Below are positions 1-8,795 of a stretch of 64,000 bases of DNA, piece by piece. The number at the start of each line of letters is the position of its first letter. Position 1 is the stretch's first letter. The translations under genes were made by a program, and so were the position numbers. This DNA comes from an uncultured Rikenellaceae bacterium (GTDB lineage: Bacteria; Bacteroidota; Bacteroidia; Bacteroidales; Rikenellaceae). The stretch spans positions 1 through 64,000 of the forward strand of contig CAMQVY010000012.1 in NCBI GenBank assembly GCA_947038405.1, in the 5' to 3' direction. A model generated the notes under the pieces. That model was not told the DNA's origin. It did not search any database and was given only the letters and a program-made list of their open reading frames with translations.

Positions 1-2
1 TT

Positions 3-317
3 GCATATAGTGAAAAAGCAGAGTCTGACAACGCTATAGCTGATTACACTAAAGCCATAGAAATAGATCCTAAATATGCTTCGGCATATTTTAATAGAGG
101 GATTGCATATGTGGGAAACGCAGAGTATGACAAAGCTATAGAGAATTTCAACAAAGCGATTAAACTTAATCCAACAGAAGCTATATATTATCTCGCAAAA
201 TTAAAATTTTATGAAATACTTACAGAGCAAGAGGAGGACGTAGATAAAATAAATGAATATAGAAAGTTAGCAAATGAAAATAAAGCTATATATGACGAAT
301 TAAGCAAGGTAAAATAG
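3..317 (+). CDS. TPR-repeat protein, C-terminal part
   Basis: The reading frame is open from the left edge of the window, so only the C-terminal part of the protein is present (about 104 residues). It contains consecutive tetratricopeptide units with the usual spacing of small and aromatic residues, for example the stretches ending in AIEIDPKYASAYFNRGIAY and AIKLNPTEAIYYLA. A GTG at 111 is only an internal codon. TPR proteins are protein-protein interaction scaffolds, and the substrate or partner cannot be told from this fragment. The last 35 residues are charged and outside the repeats. The next gene follows 56 nt downstream on the same strand. The family call is secure; the function is unknown. 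Confidence 0.85.
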   Translation, partial: AYSEKAESDNAIADYTKAIEIDPKYASAYFNRGIAYVGNAEYDKAIENFNKAIKLNPTEAIYYLAKLKFYEILTEQEEDVDKINEYRKLANENKAIYDELSKVK

Positions 318-373
318 TACCTCTTTATTTAATAAATAGTAAGATTAGTATAAAACAAATCTAAATAAGTATT

Positions 374-1396
374 ATGGGATTTTTTGATTTTTTCAAGAAG
401 AAAAAGAAGTCTACTGTATCACAACACAGTACCACTATTTACCCCGATAAGGAAAAAGATAGTGTAGTTCATGAGATAAAAAAAGAGATATCTATATCGG
501 AAAAAAAAGTCTGTTTACCGCAACCAGAGATATATTTCTCGAAACCAGCTGTAGTACAGATAGTCATTCCTGATCTAAAGATAGATGATTTTGTAGCAAT
601 TGATTTTGAAACAGCAACAGGTAGTAGAAATTCAGCATGTGCATTGGCTATGATAGTTGTGAAAAATTGCAAGGTAGTTTATGAATATACATATCTAATC
701 CAACCACCTAGTAATAAGTATAGTTATCATAATACAAGAGTTCATGGCATGAATCATTTAGATCCTATCAATAAACCAACTATAGAGGAGTATTATCAAG
801 AAATCTTCAATATCTTGGACGGAGCAAATATTGTTGCTCATAATGCTTCTTTTGATATATCAGTTTTGAATTCAACTCTTTCTTTATACAATCTAAAGCA
901 CCCAACTCCAAAAGCGATCTACTGTACATATCGCATGTCTGGAGAATCATTAGACTCTTGTTGTAGTACACATAACATTGAACTTGTGCATCATGACCCT
1001 ACATCAGATGCAATTGCTTGTGCTAAGCTATTTGGGATATTGCAATGTCTGAACTATGAAGTTCAAAAGCATGAGGAGTGTGTTTCTATAAAAGAGGAAA
1101 GACGTATACCTATATTTGATTTGTCAACAATTAAAAACAATGATATAAATATAGATTTCTCAGGTAAAAGTGTAGTTATAACGGGTGTCTTTGAAAAGTA
1201 TGAGCGTTCAGAAATAGCAGATGCTGTGAGAAATTTGGGGGCTGTAGTACGTAGTTCAATATCTGGTAAAACAGATGTAGTTATATGTGGCAAAGATTAT
1301 GGTCAAGCAAAAATAGCAAAGGTTATGCAGTTAAAAGAAGATGGAACTCGAGATATTCTAATAGTTGACGAAGATTATTTAAATGGTGTCTTATAG
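374..1396 (+). CDS. DEDDh 3'-5' exonuclease fused to a C-terminal BRCT domain
   Basis: The 340-residue protein starts with a lysine-rich tract (FFKKKKKS) and a poorly conserved linker of about 70 residues. A DnaQ-type exonuclease domain follows at about residues 75-230: ExoI motif DFETA, ExoII motif AHNASFD, and an ExoIII-like HHDPTSDA segment carrying the catalytic His and Asp. A BRCT domain occupies about residues 258-340, beginning FSGKSVVITG and containing the KTDVVICG turn. This exonuclease-BRCT layout is known for epsilon-like proteins of uncertain role in repair or in processing of mobile DNA. A second, more canonical epsilon-like gene lies next to dnaN at 25706, so this copy is probably not the main proofreader. 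Its 3' end overlaps a small reverse-strand ORF by 22 nt. Confidence 0.88.
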   Translation: MGFFDFFKKKKKSTVSQHSTTIYPDKEKDSVVHEIKKEISISEKKVCLPQPEIYFSKPAVVQIVIPDLKIDDFVAIDFETATGSRNSACALAMIVVKNCKVVYEYTYLIQPPSNKYSYHNTRVHGMNHLDPINKPTIEEYYQEIFNILDGANIVAHNASFDISVLNSTLSLYNLKHPTPKAIYCTYRMSGESLDSCCSTHNIELVHHDPTSDAIACAKLFGILQCLNYEVQKHEECVSIKEERRIPIFDLSTIKNNDINIDFSGKSVVITGVFEKYERSEIADAVRNLGAVVRSSISGKTDVVICGKDYGQAKIAKVMQLKEDGTRDILIVDEDYLNGVL

Positions 1397-1530
1397 GGAT
1401 TAATAACCTCAATAGGTATCATTCCAGTAATATCTTCGATTTCAGATATTACTTGTTGTACCTCTATTTCAGAGGTAACTTCGATTTCGTAAATTAATTT
1501 TACTTTCATTGCTTTAGGGTTTAATGTCAT
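1375..1530 (-). CDS. small protein of unknown function
   Basis: This would be a 51-residue protein if translation starts at the ATG at 1530; a second in-frame ATG at 1509 gives 44 residues. The core reads KVKLIYEIEV followed by an alternating acidic/hydrophobic segment (EIEVQQVISEIEDITG), which looks like a compact beta-alpha fold. The frame also stays open upstream to 1593, but that part runs through the palindromic element at 1541-1615 and is unlikely to be translated. It is convergent with the exonuclease-BRCT gene and overlaps its end. I do not recognise the family. It could be spurious, but its composition is more protein-like than most shadow frames here. Confidence 0.4.
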   Translation of the reverse strand: MTLNPKAMKVKLIYEIEVTSEIEVQQVISEIEDITGMIPIEVINPYKTPFK

Positions 1531-1540
1531 ACGTGGTAAA

Positions 1541-1615
1541 TAAAAAAGGCGTGCAATACAATGCACACCATCAGGGCTACCACACCCTTTCACCTCTGCA
1601 AAGTATACGCACGCC
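1541..1615 (-). ncRNA. putative structured RNA closed by a GGCGTGC/GCACGCC stem
   Basis: Read on the reverse strand, GGCGTGC (1615-1609) pairs with GCACGCC (1554-1548), and six U residues follow immediately (1547-1542). Inside are a GGG/CCC hairpin around GGTGTGGTAGCC and a GTGCA/TGCAC hairpin (1551-1566) that competes with the closing stem. A GC-rich, mutually exclusive stem set with a U-run in a very AT-rich region suggests a structured RNA or attenuator in front of the small gene at 1375-1530. I cannot match it to a named RNA class. Confidence 0.4.
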
Positions 1616-1648
1616 TAAGCGTTAGACATTAATTGCCTAATGAGATGA

Positions 1649-1694
1649 ATAGCCAGTATAAATCATTGTGGTAGTTTGATGGTAATATGGCTAT
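1649..1694. repeat. 7-bp inverted repeat upstream of the recombinase
   Basis: ATAGCCA (1649-1655) and TGGCTAT (1688-1694) are perfect inverted copies 32 nt apart, ending 57 nt before the recombinase start. The position would suit a recombinase or regulator binding site, but a 7-bp match can occur by chance. Confidence 0.25.
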
Positions 1695-1750
1695 ATGTGC
1701 TACAAAACTAATAAATAATCACTTACGATACAAAAAATATAGAGTATTTT

Positions 1751-3097
1751 ATGGTAACGTTCATTTTAACAAACCTTAACAGAGAGAGATCTTCGATTGC
1801 GTTACTTGTATCTTTTCGTGGAAAGAGATACAAGCGGACAACTGGAGAGTCTACTAAGGTTGCATTATGGAACAATAATAAAAAAAGAGTTAAGGTTACA
1901 GCTGCAAATCTTTTGGGTAGTGATATAAACGAGGTTATTGATAGATGGGAGGCATCAGCACTGAAAGCAATAGCACATTTCAAAACTAGTTATGATCCAC
2001 CAACAAGTGAAGAGTTTTTCAAAGTTCTTGACTCAATATACTTTACAAACACATTCGATTCTAAACCTGAAGAATTTAAAATCAAACCACTAGATTTCTT
2101 TGAAATATTTGAGAAATACCTTGATGTTCAAAAATTCTCGGAGGTGCGAAAAAAAGGGTTCGGAGTGCTCATACGTACTCTAAAAAGATATGAACTTTAT
2201 AAAAGAAAAAAACTCAATATAAACACCATTAATTCTGATGATATTAGAGGGTTTGAATCTTTTTTGAAAAATGAACATACATTTTTTACAAATAAAGAGG
2301 ATGGAACTCCCATCTGTAAACCCGAATACGTACATATATACCAATCTACTCCAACTAAAACAACTCCAAGAGCAAGAGGTCGTAATACAATAGCAACAGA
2401 GTTAAATAGATTTAAAGCTTTTATATTGTGGAGTATAAAGATTGGAGAGTACACAAATAATAACCCATTTGCGAAATTTAAGATACAACAAGAGATATAT
2501 GGAACTCCTTATTACATTACAATTGAAGAGAGGAATCAAATATATAACTTTGACCTATCAAATAATAAGAACCTCGAGATACAACGAGATATATTTGTTT
2601 TTCAATGCCTACTCGGTTGTAGAGTTTCTGACCTTTATAAATTAACAGCTGATAATATAATTAATAATATAGTAGAATACATCCAAAGCAAAACGAAAGA
2701 GGGTGATTCGAGAACAATTAGAGTTCCTCTGAATAAGAATGGAATAGATATAGTCGCAAAGTACGCAAAAACTCCAGACAAAAGATCCACATTATTTCCT
2801 TTCATTTCATCACAAAAGTACAATGTAGCAATTAAGAACATATTTACAATAGTAGGAATAACTAGGAATGTAACGATATTATCTCCTATTACTGGGGAGT
2901 CAATTCAAAAAGCAATAAATGAGGTCGCAAGTTCTCATCTCGCACGTAGAACATTTATCGGTAACTTATACAAAAAAGTAAAAGACCCTAACTTAGTAGG
3001 GGCACTAAGTGGTCATAAAGATGGAAGTAAATCATTTGCTAGATATCGAGAAATTGACGACGATATAAAAAGAGATCTGATTGACTTACTTGAGTAA
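1751..3097 (+). CDS. tyrosine recombinase / phage-type integrase
   Basis: The 448-residue protein has the three-part layout of Bacteroidetes integrases: an N-terminal arm-binding domain (about 1-100, SFRGKRYKRTTG), a SAM-like core-binding domain (about 112-245) and a catalytic domain. The catalytic residues are visible: R291 in GCRVSDL, K314 or K316 in SKTKEG, H396 and R399 in SHLARRTF, H422 in LSGHKDGS, and nucleophile Y432 in FARYREID. All are in order, so the enzyme should be active. It cuts and rejoins DNA for integration or excision. No relaxase, transposase, tra genes or phage genes accompany it, and I found no tRNA or obvious att repeat nearby. It may mark one end of a small or decayed element containing the exonuclease-BRCT gene. 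Confidence 0.93.
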   Translation: MVTFILTNLNRERSSIALLVSFRGKRYKRTTGESTKVALWNNNKKRVKVTAANLLGSDINEVIDRWEASALKAIAHFKTSYDPPTSEEFFKVLDSIYFTNTFDSKPEEFKIKPLDFFEIFEKYLDVQKFSEVRKKGFGVLIRTLKRYELYKRKKLNINTINSDDIRGFESFLKNEHTFFTNKEDGTPICKPEYVHIYQSTPTKTTPRARGRNTIATELNRFKAFILWSIKIGEYTNNNPFAKFKIQQEIYGTPYYITIEERNQIYNFDLSNNKNLEIQRDIFVFQCLLGCRVSDLYKLTADNIINNIVEYIQSKTKEGDSRTIRVPLNKNGIDIVAKYAKTPDKRSTLFPFISSQKYNVAIKNIFTIVGITRNVTILSPITGESIQKAINEVASSHLARRTFIGNLYKKVKDPNLVGALSGHKDGSKSFARYREIDDDIKRDLIDLLE

Positions 3098-3246
3098 TGC
3101 AGTCCCATTTGCAGTACTGTTTTATATATACCAAATATTAAGTTATGTATATAAATTAAACAATAATTGCCGACACACAAGTATAGCCTTGTTTTATGCA
3201 CATAAAGAGTAGTTTCGTGAAGACAAATACTTCTCATCCTGGGTAC

Positions 3247-3289
3247 AAAAAAAGAGGTAATTAGCATTTTGCTAGTTACCTCTTTTTTT
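3247..3289. terminator. bidirectional intrinsic terminator
   Basis: A 19-bp stem (3247-3265 with 3271-3289, one G-T pair) has a TTTT loop, an A-run on its left and a T-run on its right. It can stop transcription from the recombinase on the forward strand and from the EamA transporter on the reverse strand. Confidence 0.85.
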
Positions 3290-3341
3290 ATATCATTTAT
3301 TCATTATTTACTCAAAGAGGCAACAACGAATAGAGGAGATA

Positions 3342-4244
3342 TTATCCCTTTCTATATTTACGCTTCACTCCTTCAACCAATGGTTTGCCTAAAATAACTA
3401 GTGTTACTGCAACTAGTATTATAATTACCCCAAAAATAACTCGTGGAGTTATAGCCTCACCAAAAACCATTACCCCAATAATCAATGCAGTTAGCGGTTC
3501 AAGTGATCCCAGTATCGAAGTGAAGGTAGACCCTATTTGTTTAATCGCAATAGCAATGAAAACCATAGATATAACCGTAGGAAACAGCGCCAAGCCTAGT
3601 GAGTTAAACCAAACAACACCATTATCTAATGGTTGTAAATCAGTCAACATATTTAACCTAACTGATACTACAAATATTGCAAAAAAAGTTGCCCAAAATG
3701 TTAACTTTATAGAGTTCATTCCACTAATGCTAGATTTATTTACAAAAATTATATAAGCAGAGTAGGATAATGAAGACAATACAACAAATAAAATACCAGT
3801 AAGACTAAGTGGCTCATCTCCACCATTATATAATAAACCAATCCCTGCTAATGCCAATCCAATACATCCATAAGTCAATAGCGAAAGCCTCTCTTTAAAT
3901 AAAACACCCATAACTACGGCAACTATGACGGGATATATAAAGAGTATAGTGCATGCAATTCCAGCATCCATATAGTTGAAGCTATCAAAGAGGAAGATTG
4001 AACTTAAAGCAAATAACATTCCCAAAACAACTAGAGGAAAGATCTCTTTACGCTTAATTGAGAATGACTCACCTTTGAAAAATAGGATTACTCCAAGCAT
4101 TACCAACGAAAATACATAACGATAAAATAGAACAGAGTCTACTGTTAGCCCCTCATCATAGAGAGGTAGGGCAAAAAAAGGATTCAATCCATAGGCTACT
4201 GATGCAATAACTGCCGCAATAATACCTTTTGTCTTATTACTCAT
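3342..4244 (-). CDS. EamA/DMT-family inner-membrane transporter
   Basis: The 300-residue protein is almost wholly hydrophobic, with about ten predicted transmembrane helices in two halves, as expected for drug/metabolite transporters of the EamA fold. The N-terminal half starts with a helix at about residues 7-27 containing AYGLNPFFALPLY. The second half begins near residue 148 and contains SYSAYIIFV, and the end is a basic cytoplasmic tail (VKRKYRKG). Members export amino acids, nucleosides or other metabolites, and sequence alone does not give the substrate. It is transcribed alone, away from the pilus operon, and ends at the hairpin 3247-3289. Confidence 0.88.
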   Translation of the reverse strand: MSNKTKGIIAAVIASVAYGLNPFFALPLYDEGLTVDSVLFYRYVFSLVMLGVILFFKGESFSIKRKEIFPLVVLGMLFALSSIFLFDSFNYMDAGIACTILFIYPVIVAVVMGVLFKERLSLLTYGCIGLALAGIGLLYNGGDEPLSLTGILFVVLSSLSYSAYIIFVNKSSISGMNSIKLTFWATFFAIFVVSVRLNMLTDLQPLDNGVVWFNSLGLALFPTVISMVFIAIAIKQIGSTFTSILGSLEPLTALIIGVMVFGEAITPRVIFGVIIILVAVTLVILGKPLVEGVKRKYRKG

Positions 4245-4368
4245 TAATTTATAATATTAAAAAATTAAATGGCAAAATTACCATTATATTTGATAATACC
4301 AACTAGTTTATTCATTAGACTCTTTCTATAAGAGATATATAAAAAATTAGAGCATAGTGACACAAAAC

Positions 4369-6060
4369 CTAATTCTGAGATATGATAGTCTTTACTCGAC
4401 CTTTACCACCTTTTCGCGACAAATATAACGGAGTAGATACTCGCTTTAGTCCACTTGTATTAAGCTCTAAGCTCAAAGGAATACCTCCTGTATCACTCGA
4501 CACGGAACTATTTCCAGCTGCATTAGTAAATGAAATCCAACTCGATAGTGTTATATCATCAAATACACCATAAATATAATCATCTATGGAAAAGTCATTT
4601 AATATTATAGTCGTAGAACTTTGTGAAGCTAGTTTTTCAACATTAACTCTATGCGCAATATTACCCAAACGGAAAGTTATATCTCCTGACGTGAAACTTG
4701 ATGTCAAATTAATCTCTACATCATTAAGACTATTTGGACTATAAGTTGCCGCTGGATTTGTTAAACTTATTCCACTACCTGTGACGATAACCGTAGGCGT
4801 TGGAAGCACTACCCCATCTGTAATTGCTCCAGGTGATAGTGCATAATTAAATGTTGTAGCGACTAAATTAGTTAAAGCCGCATCGTCATAAACAATAAAA
4901 TCACTGTTGGAGAAACCAAGATAGTATGAGCCATTACCTGTAACAATGTCTAATGAACTATCGTCATCAACTACAACGTCATACATGATATCCGAAGTAG
5001 GTGCCGACATCTCTGCCTCAACAAATGTCTCATAACCAGCACGATTAACCTTCGTGATCATTACATGGTATAGCGTATTATGCAAAATATCATACGTCAA
5101 TGAATTAGATATATCATTATGCTTAATACGAATCTTATGGTATCCCATATGTGTATTACCCTGAATGTCAGTATAATTTCCTCGTATGATAATATCAGTT
5201 GGGTTAGCCCCTCCATCTCCATTATTAGAGAATAGATAGATCGGTGAAACATGGTTTATGAGATCATCAGGAATCTTATCTGCCGCATCTGTCTCATTAT
5301 ACTTAATAGCTCCACTATTTATATTAGATATAACAAGTGGTGACAATGAGTCATAAAATCCAACCTCTGCACCCTTCAGTAAAGTAGCTCCCAAAATAGT
5401 ATAAGTAGTAGTAGGTACAGACGAAGCATTTACGGTTATTCGTGAATAACTATTAGTTAACAATAGTGTCAAGTTTGTTGACTGCTCAATATTTGTCCCA
5501 GAAATTACAGCCGATGACATAGGTAAAGGCCCTGCCAAATTTTGAACATTAGCAATTTTGATATCTCCAGCAGTAGAGTTACCTCCAACATACAAAGCTG
5601 TCAAATCATCTGACAATGCGGTAAATTGACCATAAGTCGCTGTTCCATTTGCTAAATCAACCTTTAATGCTGTTAACTTTGCATCAAAGTTGTCCGAATA
5701 GTTTACGATAGCTTGTAGATGGTAATCTCCAACATACTCATCCAATAAAACATGTGCATGATCACCTCCTATTATAGCTCGATCTCCATCAACTAACTGC
5801 AATAACTTATCTGTAGAGCCAATAGTAGCACTAGGTGCCTCAAAAACAGCAACACATATCCTTGCAATACGCTTCTCTAAATCAGGTAGCAACTCAACTC
5901 CTGAACGAGTTGTTACCTCTGAGGGAGTAGGTAGAGTGAACGATAGTGGTACGCGAACCATACCTTCGGTAGTATCACTCACAGTTGAATGATCTATATC
6001 AATCCTTTGACAACCGACAAGCATCAAAAAAATTATCTGCAATTGAAATATCTTTTTCAT
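4369..6060 (-). CDS. fimbrial subunit lipoprotein, FimA/Mfa1-like N-terminus
   Basis: The 563-residue precursor has a lipoprotein signal (MKKIFQLQIIFLMLVGC, acylated Cys at residue 17). The following 350 residues resemble the beta-rich N-terminal domain of Bacteroidales type V pilins, with an arginine-containing segment TTRSGVE that fits the usual processing region and a repeated TL/LTN pattern. The last 180 residues form a different beta-rich region with a BACON/Ig-like look, ending in SRKGGKGRVKTIIS. It is the last gene of the five-gene pilus operon, 41 nt after the tip adhesin gene. By position it is an accessory or tip-complex subunit rather than the shaft. The family is well supported; the exact role is inferred. 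Confidence 0.78.
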   Translation of the reverse strand: MKKIFQLQIIFLMLVGCQRIDIDHSTVSDTTEGMVRVPLSFTLPTPSEVTTRSGVELLPDLEKRIARICVAVFEAPSATIGSTDKLLQLVDGDRAIIGGDHAHVLLDEYVGDYHLQAIVNYSDNFDAKLTALKVDLANGTATYGQFTALSDDLTALYVGGNSTAGDIKIANVQNLAGPLPMSSAVISGTNIEQSTNLTLLLTNSYSRITVNASSVPTTTYTILGATLLKGAEVGFYDSLSPLVISNINSGAIKYNETDAADKIPDDLINHVSPIYLFSNNGDGGANPTDIIIRGNYTDIQGNTHMGYHKIRIKHNDISNSLTYDILHNTLYHVMITKVNRAGYETFVEAEMSAPTSDIMYDVVVDDDSSLDIVTGNGSYYLGFSNSDFIVYDDAALTNLVATTFNYALSPGAITDGVVLPTPTVIVTGSGISLTNPAATYSPNSLNDVEINLTSSFTSGDITFRLGNIAHRVNVEKLASQSSTTIILNDFSIDDYIYGVFDDITLSSWISFTNAAGNSSVSSDTGGIPLSLELNTSGLKRVSTPLYLSRKGGKGRVKTIISQN

Positions 6061-6101
6061 ATGATTACATTTTTTTATTCGAGTAACAAACTAAATAATT
6101 T

Positions 6102-8726
6102 TTATTCATTAACAACTGGACGTACGACAAAACCATATGAACGAGCAGCGGCAAATTGACCTGCTGTATATACTCCCGAGGTTGTATTCATGTGAGGGTA
6201 AAAACACCATCCGTTAGGTGTATTGTATGTACTACTAGTCCAATAACCTCCCCCTGAACCTGTCCTTGTTAATGTTCCATCTGTATAGAGCCTAAAACCT
6301 GATGCAGGGAAAAATATAGACGCATATGTTATAGGATTAAAAAAGACACCTCCCATGTAAGCAACATCTTGACTCCCCTGAGCAACTGTCGAGTTTGGAT
6401 GGGCAGATGATCCTTCAGATACCCCAATTGTCCTGCGATCAAAGAATCCATCCGCATAATAACCCCATGTCAAATTTTCATTGTTAGTTGAACCTGAACC
6501 CGAAGTAGGATTCTGCCACAAAGATTGACGCATCTCAGATACCGAAATAGGACCACTTGTATTAGAACCACTTATTGTTCCATCATTAGGTCGTCGGAAG
6601 TCGTAAGTAACTCCGTTTAGTGTTGTAAGCGGTGATACTTTCTGTGCCGCCTCTAACGTATTCCAATACAACGAAAAACTATATGCACCACCATTACCCC
6701 AAGATCCAAGAGCACTAGTTGGTGGATTCGTTGGGTGATATGATCGTCGACCATAAGTACCTACGTTCGGAGTATTTACCATATGTTGCCAATAGGAGCC
6801 TGCTTGCGTTGGATAGTCAACAAAAACAGCATCCTCATTTGCATCCAACCTCGGATGTTGTGCATTGTTTGTTGCAGTAGTACCTCCTTGAGCTATTCCA
6901 CTCTTAATGTCTGGAGCAATCAAATTGTAAACTGAAAACTTCCTTGCATAATCCCTATTATTAACAATAGCAGTACCATTCTTATCAGTATCCCCTTTTC
7001 GCATCAAATAATCAGGATTCTCTCCTTGTCTAAGATAAATAAACTGTTTGTTTGCTCCACTCTCAACTAGAACTAAAGCATAACGTGCAGGGTATTCAAA
7101 CGTAGGTATATATATGCTCTTCAATCCAATACGAAACTTAATATCCAAAGTCCCACTAACACTACTCGTTGTTGCCAATAAATTAAATGGTGGCATATTA
7201 TCGACAGGAAACATCGTTGGATAGTTCATATCTAAAACAATATCTCCTGGACTCCATCTATCATCTGCCCATAAGACTTTCGCTGTCCAAGTAGGATTAT
7301 TATGTTTCATGTCAATAAGTCGCTCCTCGGTCTCGTTTGCTTTCCAAAATGCTCCAACATAGGTGTCTCCCGTAAAAGGATTTGGTGTAACCGTTGATGG
7401 ATCAACTCCCAAAGATGTTAAACTCACTGTGCGACTCAAATTACCTGCTGTAATAGTAATATTATCGACACCTACAGAGCTTGGAGTATACTCCAAATAA
7501 CCCGAACCAGCAGTATGAGTGATTGTTCCATTACTATTACCCGACCATGTAATAGCCTCCGTAGCATCTGTACTATAATATATCTTCACAACATCACTCG
7601 CAACATAATCATTACTTGCAACATCTAAATAAGTTCCACAAATATCTCCATCAACAATAGCCTCATTCCAATTTACCATACTTACCTTAACACTTGAAGG
7701 TAAAATACCATCTCCATTATAGGTAAACCTATAGTGATATGACTTGCCAATTACCCAACCCAAAGGCACAATATCTACTAAATTAAACTGCTTTATATAC
7801 TCATTCGTAGTCCTTACGGTATCCACACCAACAACTTCACTCTTGGTTACATCCATCACAACGGTCATCACTGCCTCTGGACCAAATGTCTGTGGAATTG
7901 GCATCATTGGCTCATCTAACGTCGTTAAATTAGACATATTTGTCGTTAGAACGTTGTTTATTAAACCGCCATTTGCAATGGTAGACGAAATATCATGCTC
8001 CTTTGGACCACTCGCACTATAATCCCACTCGCCAACAAAACTACCCCCTGGCGTTTCATTAAAAGTTAGTGTCGCTGTTCTCCATAAATTAGAGAACTCA
8101 AAACACTTTACAACAACTTTGTCTGCTATAGTTCCAACGGCTTCATAATTACTCTTCATTCCCGAAAATGTAATTTTTGATAAAGCATGAGCAAAAGTTA
8201 ATGTAACCGGTCGATTAGAAACATAGTACTTAACTGCATTCAGGTGCGAACTATACAACAAATCTTTATGGGCTAAGGGACTAGCAGGTACCATGTAATG
8301 AAATGTTGGAGGACCTACTGTTGTCGAACTAGAAAAGTATGAATTAGCCCCTGAACTCTCAATATCATAGGGAGCAAAGGCAAAAAATGAGTGGTAAGAT
8401 GCTCCATCCCACTGAGTATTTGAAATAGCATCGCCTGTGGCTGGTTGAGTTACCCAAGGAGCACTCGATGACAAACGCTCTACATCTGCCTTATACATAT
8501 AGTTGGGCAATGTTGTCCCATCAAAAACACCAGGCGTCGTATAACAAAACATCGCCATAGATGAGATATTTTCACTCGTTATTACACTGCCGCGCGTTAA
8601 TACACTATCTATCGAAAACGTAATCCCATTCGCAGCTGGAATCGGTGACGAATCAACAATCTCTTTCTCACAAGAAAAAAACGAAAATACAACTATAAAG
8701 AGTGCTATTATCCTACTCATATCCAT
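6102..8726 (-). CDS. large fimbrillin-family tip adhesin with C-terminal FISUMP-like domain
   Basis: The 874-residue protein has a lipoprotein signal (IALFIVVFSFFSC, Cys at 19). Its N-terminal third is fimbrillin-like: a TRG segment near residue 46, FFAFAPYD and LTFAHALSKI are typical of this family. A middle BACON-like region follows at about 330-430. The C-terminal 260 residues contain YNLIAPDI, GSYWQHM, YDFRRPNDG, SGFRLY and GYWTSS, and end GFVVRPVVNE, matching the pattern of FISUMP-type domains often found on Bacteroidetes surface proteins. Such a two-part layout is known for pilus tip adhesins. It lies 69 nt after the major fimbrillin gene, separated by a strong hairpin. The ligand is unknown. 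Confidence 0.8.
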   Translation of the reverse strand: MDMSRIIALFIVVFSFFSCEKEIVDSSPIPAANGITFSIDSVLTRGSVITSENISSMAMFCYTTPGVFDGTTLPNYMYKADVERLSSSAPWVTQPATGDAISNTQWDGASYHSFFAFAPYDIESSGANSYFSSSTTVGPPTFHYMVPASPLAHKDLLYSSHLNAVKYYVSNRPVTLTFAHALSKITFSGMKSNYEAVGTIADKVVVKCFEFSNLWRTATLTFNETPGGSFVGEWDYSASGPKEHDISSTIANGGLINNVLTTNMSNLTTLDEPMMPIPQTFGPEAVMTVVMDVTKSEVVGVDTVRTTNEYIKQFNLVDIVPLGWVIGKSYHYRFTYNGDGILPSSVKVSMVNWNEAIVDGDICGTYLDVASNDYVASDVVKIYYSTDATEAITWSGNSNGTITHTAGSGYLEYTPSSVGVDNITITAGNLSRTVSLTSLGVDPSTVTPNPFTGDTYVGAFWKANETEERLIDMKHNNPTWTAKVLWADDRWSPGDIVLDMNYPTMFPVDNMPPFNLLATTSSVSGTLDIKFRIGLKSIYIPTFEYPARYALVLVESGANKQFIYLRQGENPDYLMRKGDTDKNGTAIVNNRDYARKFSVYNLIAPDIKSGIAQGGTTATNNAQHPRLDANEDAVFVDYPTQAGSYWQHMVNTPNVGTYGRRSYHPTNPPTSALGSWGNGGAYSFSLYWNTLEAAQKVSPLTTLNGVTYDFRRPNDGTISGSNTSGPISVSEMRQSLWQNPTSGSGSTNNENLTWGYYADGFFDRRTIGVSEGSSAHPNSTVAQGSQDVAYMGGVFFNPITYASIFFPASGFRLYTDGTLTRTGSGGGYWTSSTYNTPNGWCFYPHMNTTSGVYTAGQFAAARSYGFVVRPVVNE

Positions 8727-8754
8727 CTTCTTATTTATTTAATAAAATTGTGAA

Positions 8755-8778
8755 CTATGGGGGGATCAACCCCCATAG
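8755..8778 (-). promoter_or_regulatory. intercistronic hairpin after the major fimbrillin gene
   Basis: CTATGGGGG (8755-8763) pairs perfectly with CCCCCATAG (8770-8778) around a 6-nt loop. It sits between the stop of the shaft pilin gene and the adhesin start, and no U-run follows on the reverse strand. It therefore looks more like an mRNA-stabilising or partial-termination element than a full terminator, and would favour more shaft than tip protein. Confidence 0.6.
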
Positions 8779-8795
8779 CCCTATATAAAAGGTGA

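Noticed and set aside
3098-3246. tRNA or att site downstream of the integrase
   Set aside because: No cloverleaf can be drawn, and I found no convincing direct repeat matching the region before 1751.
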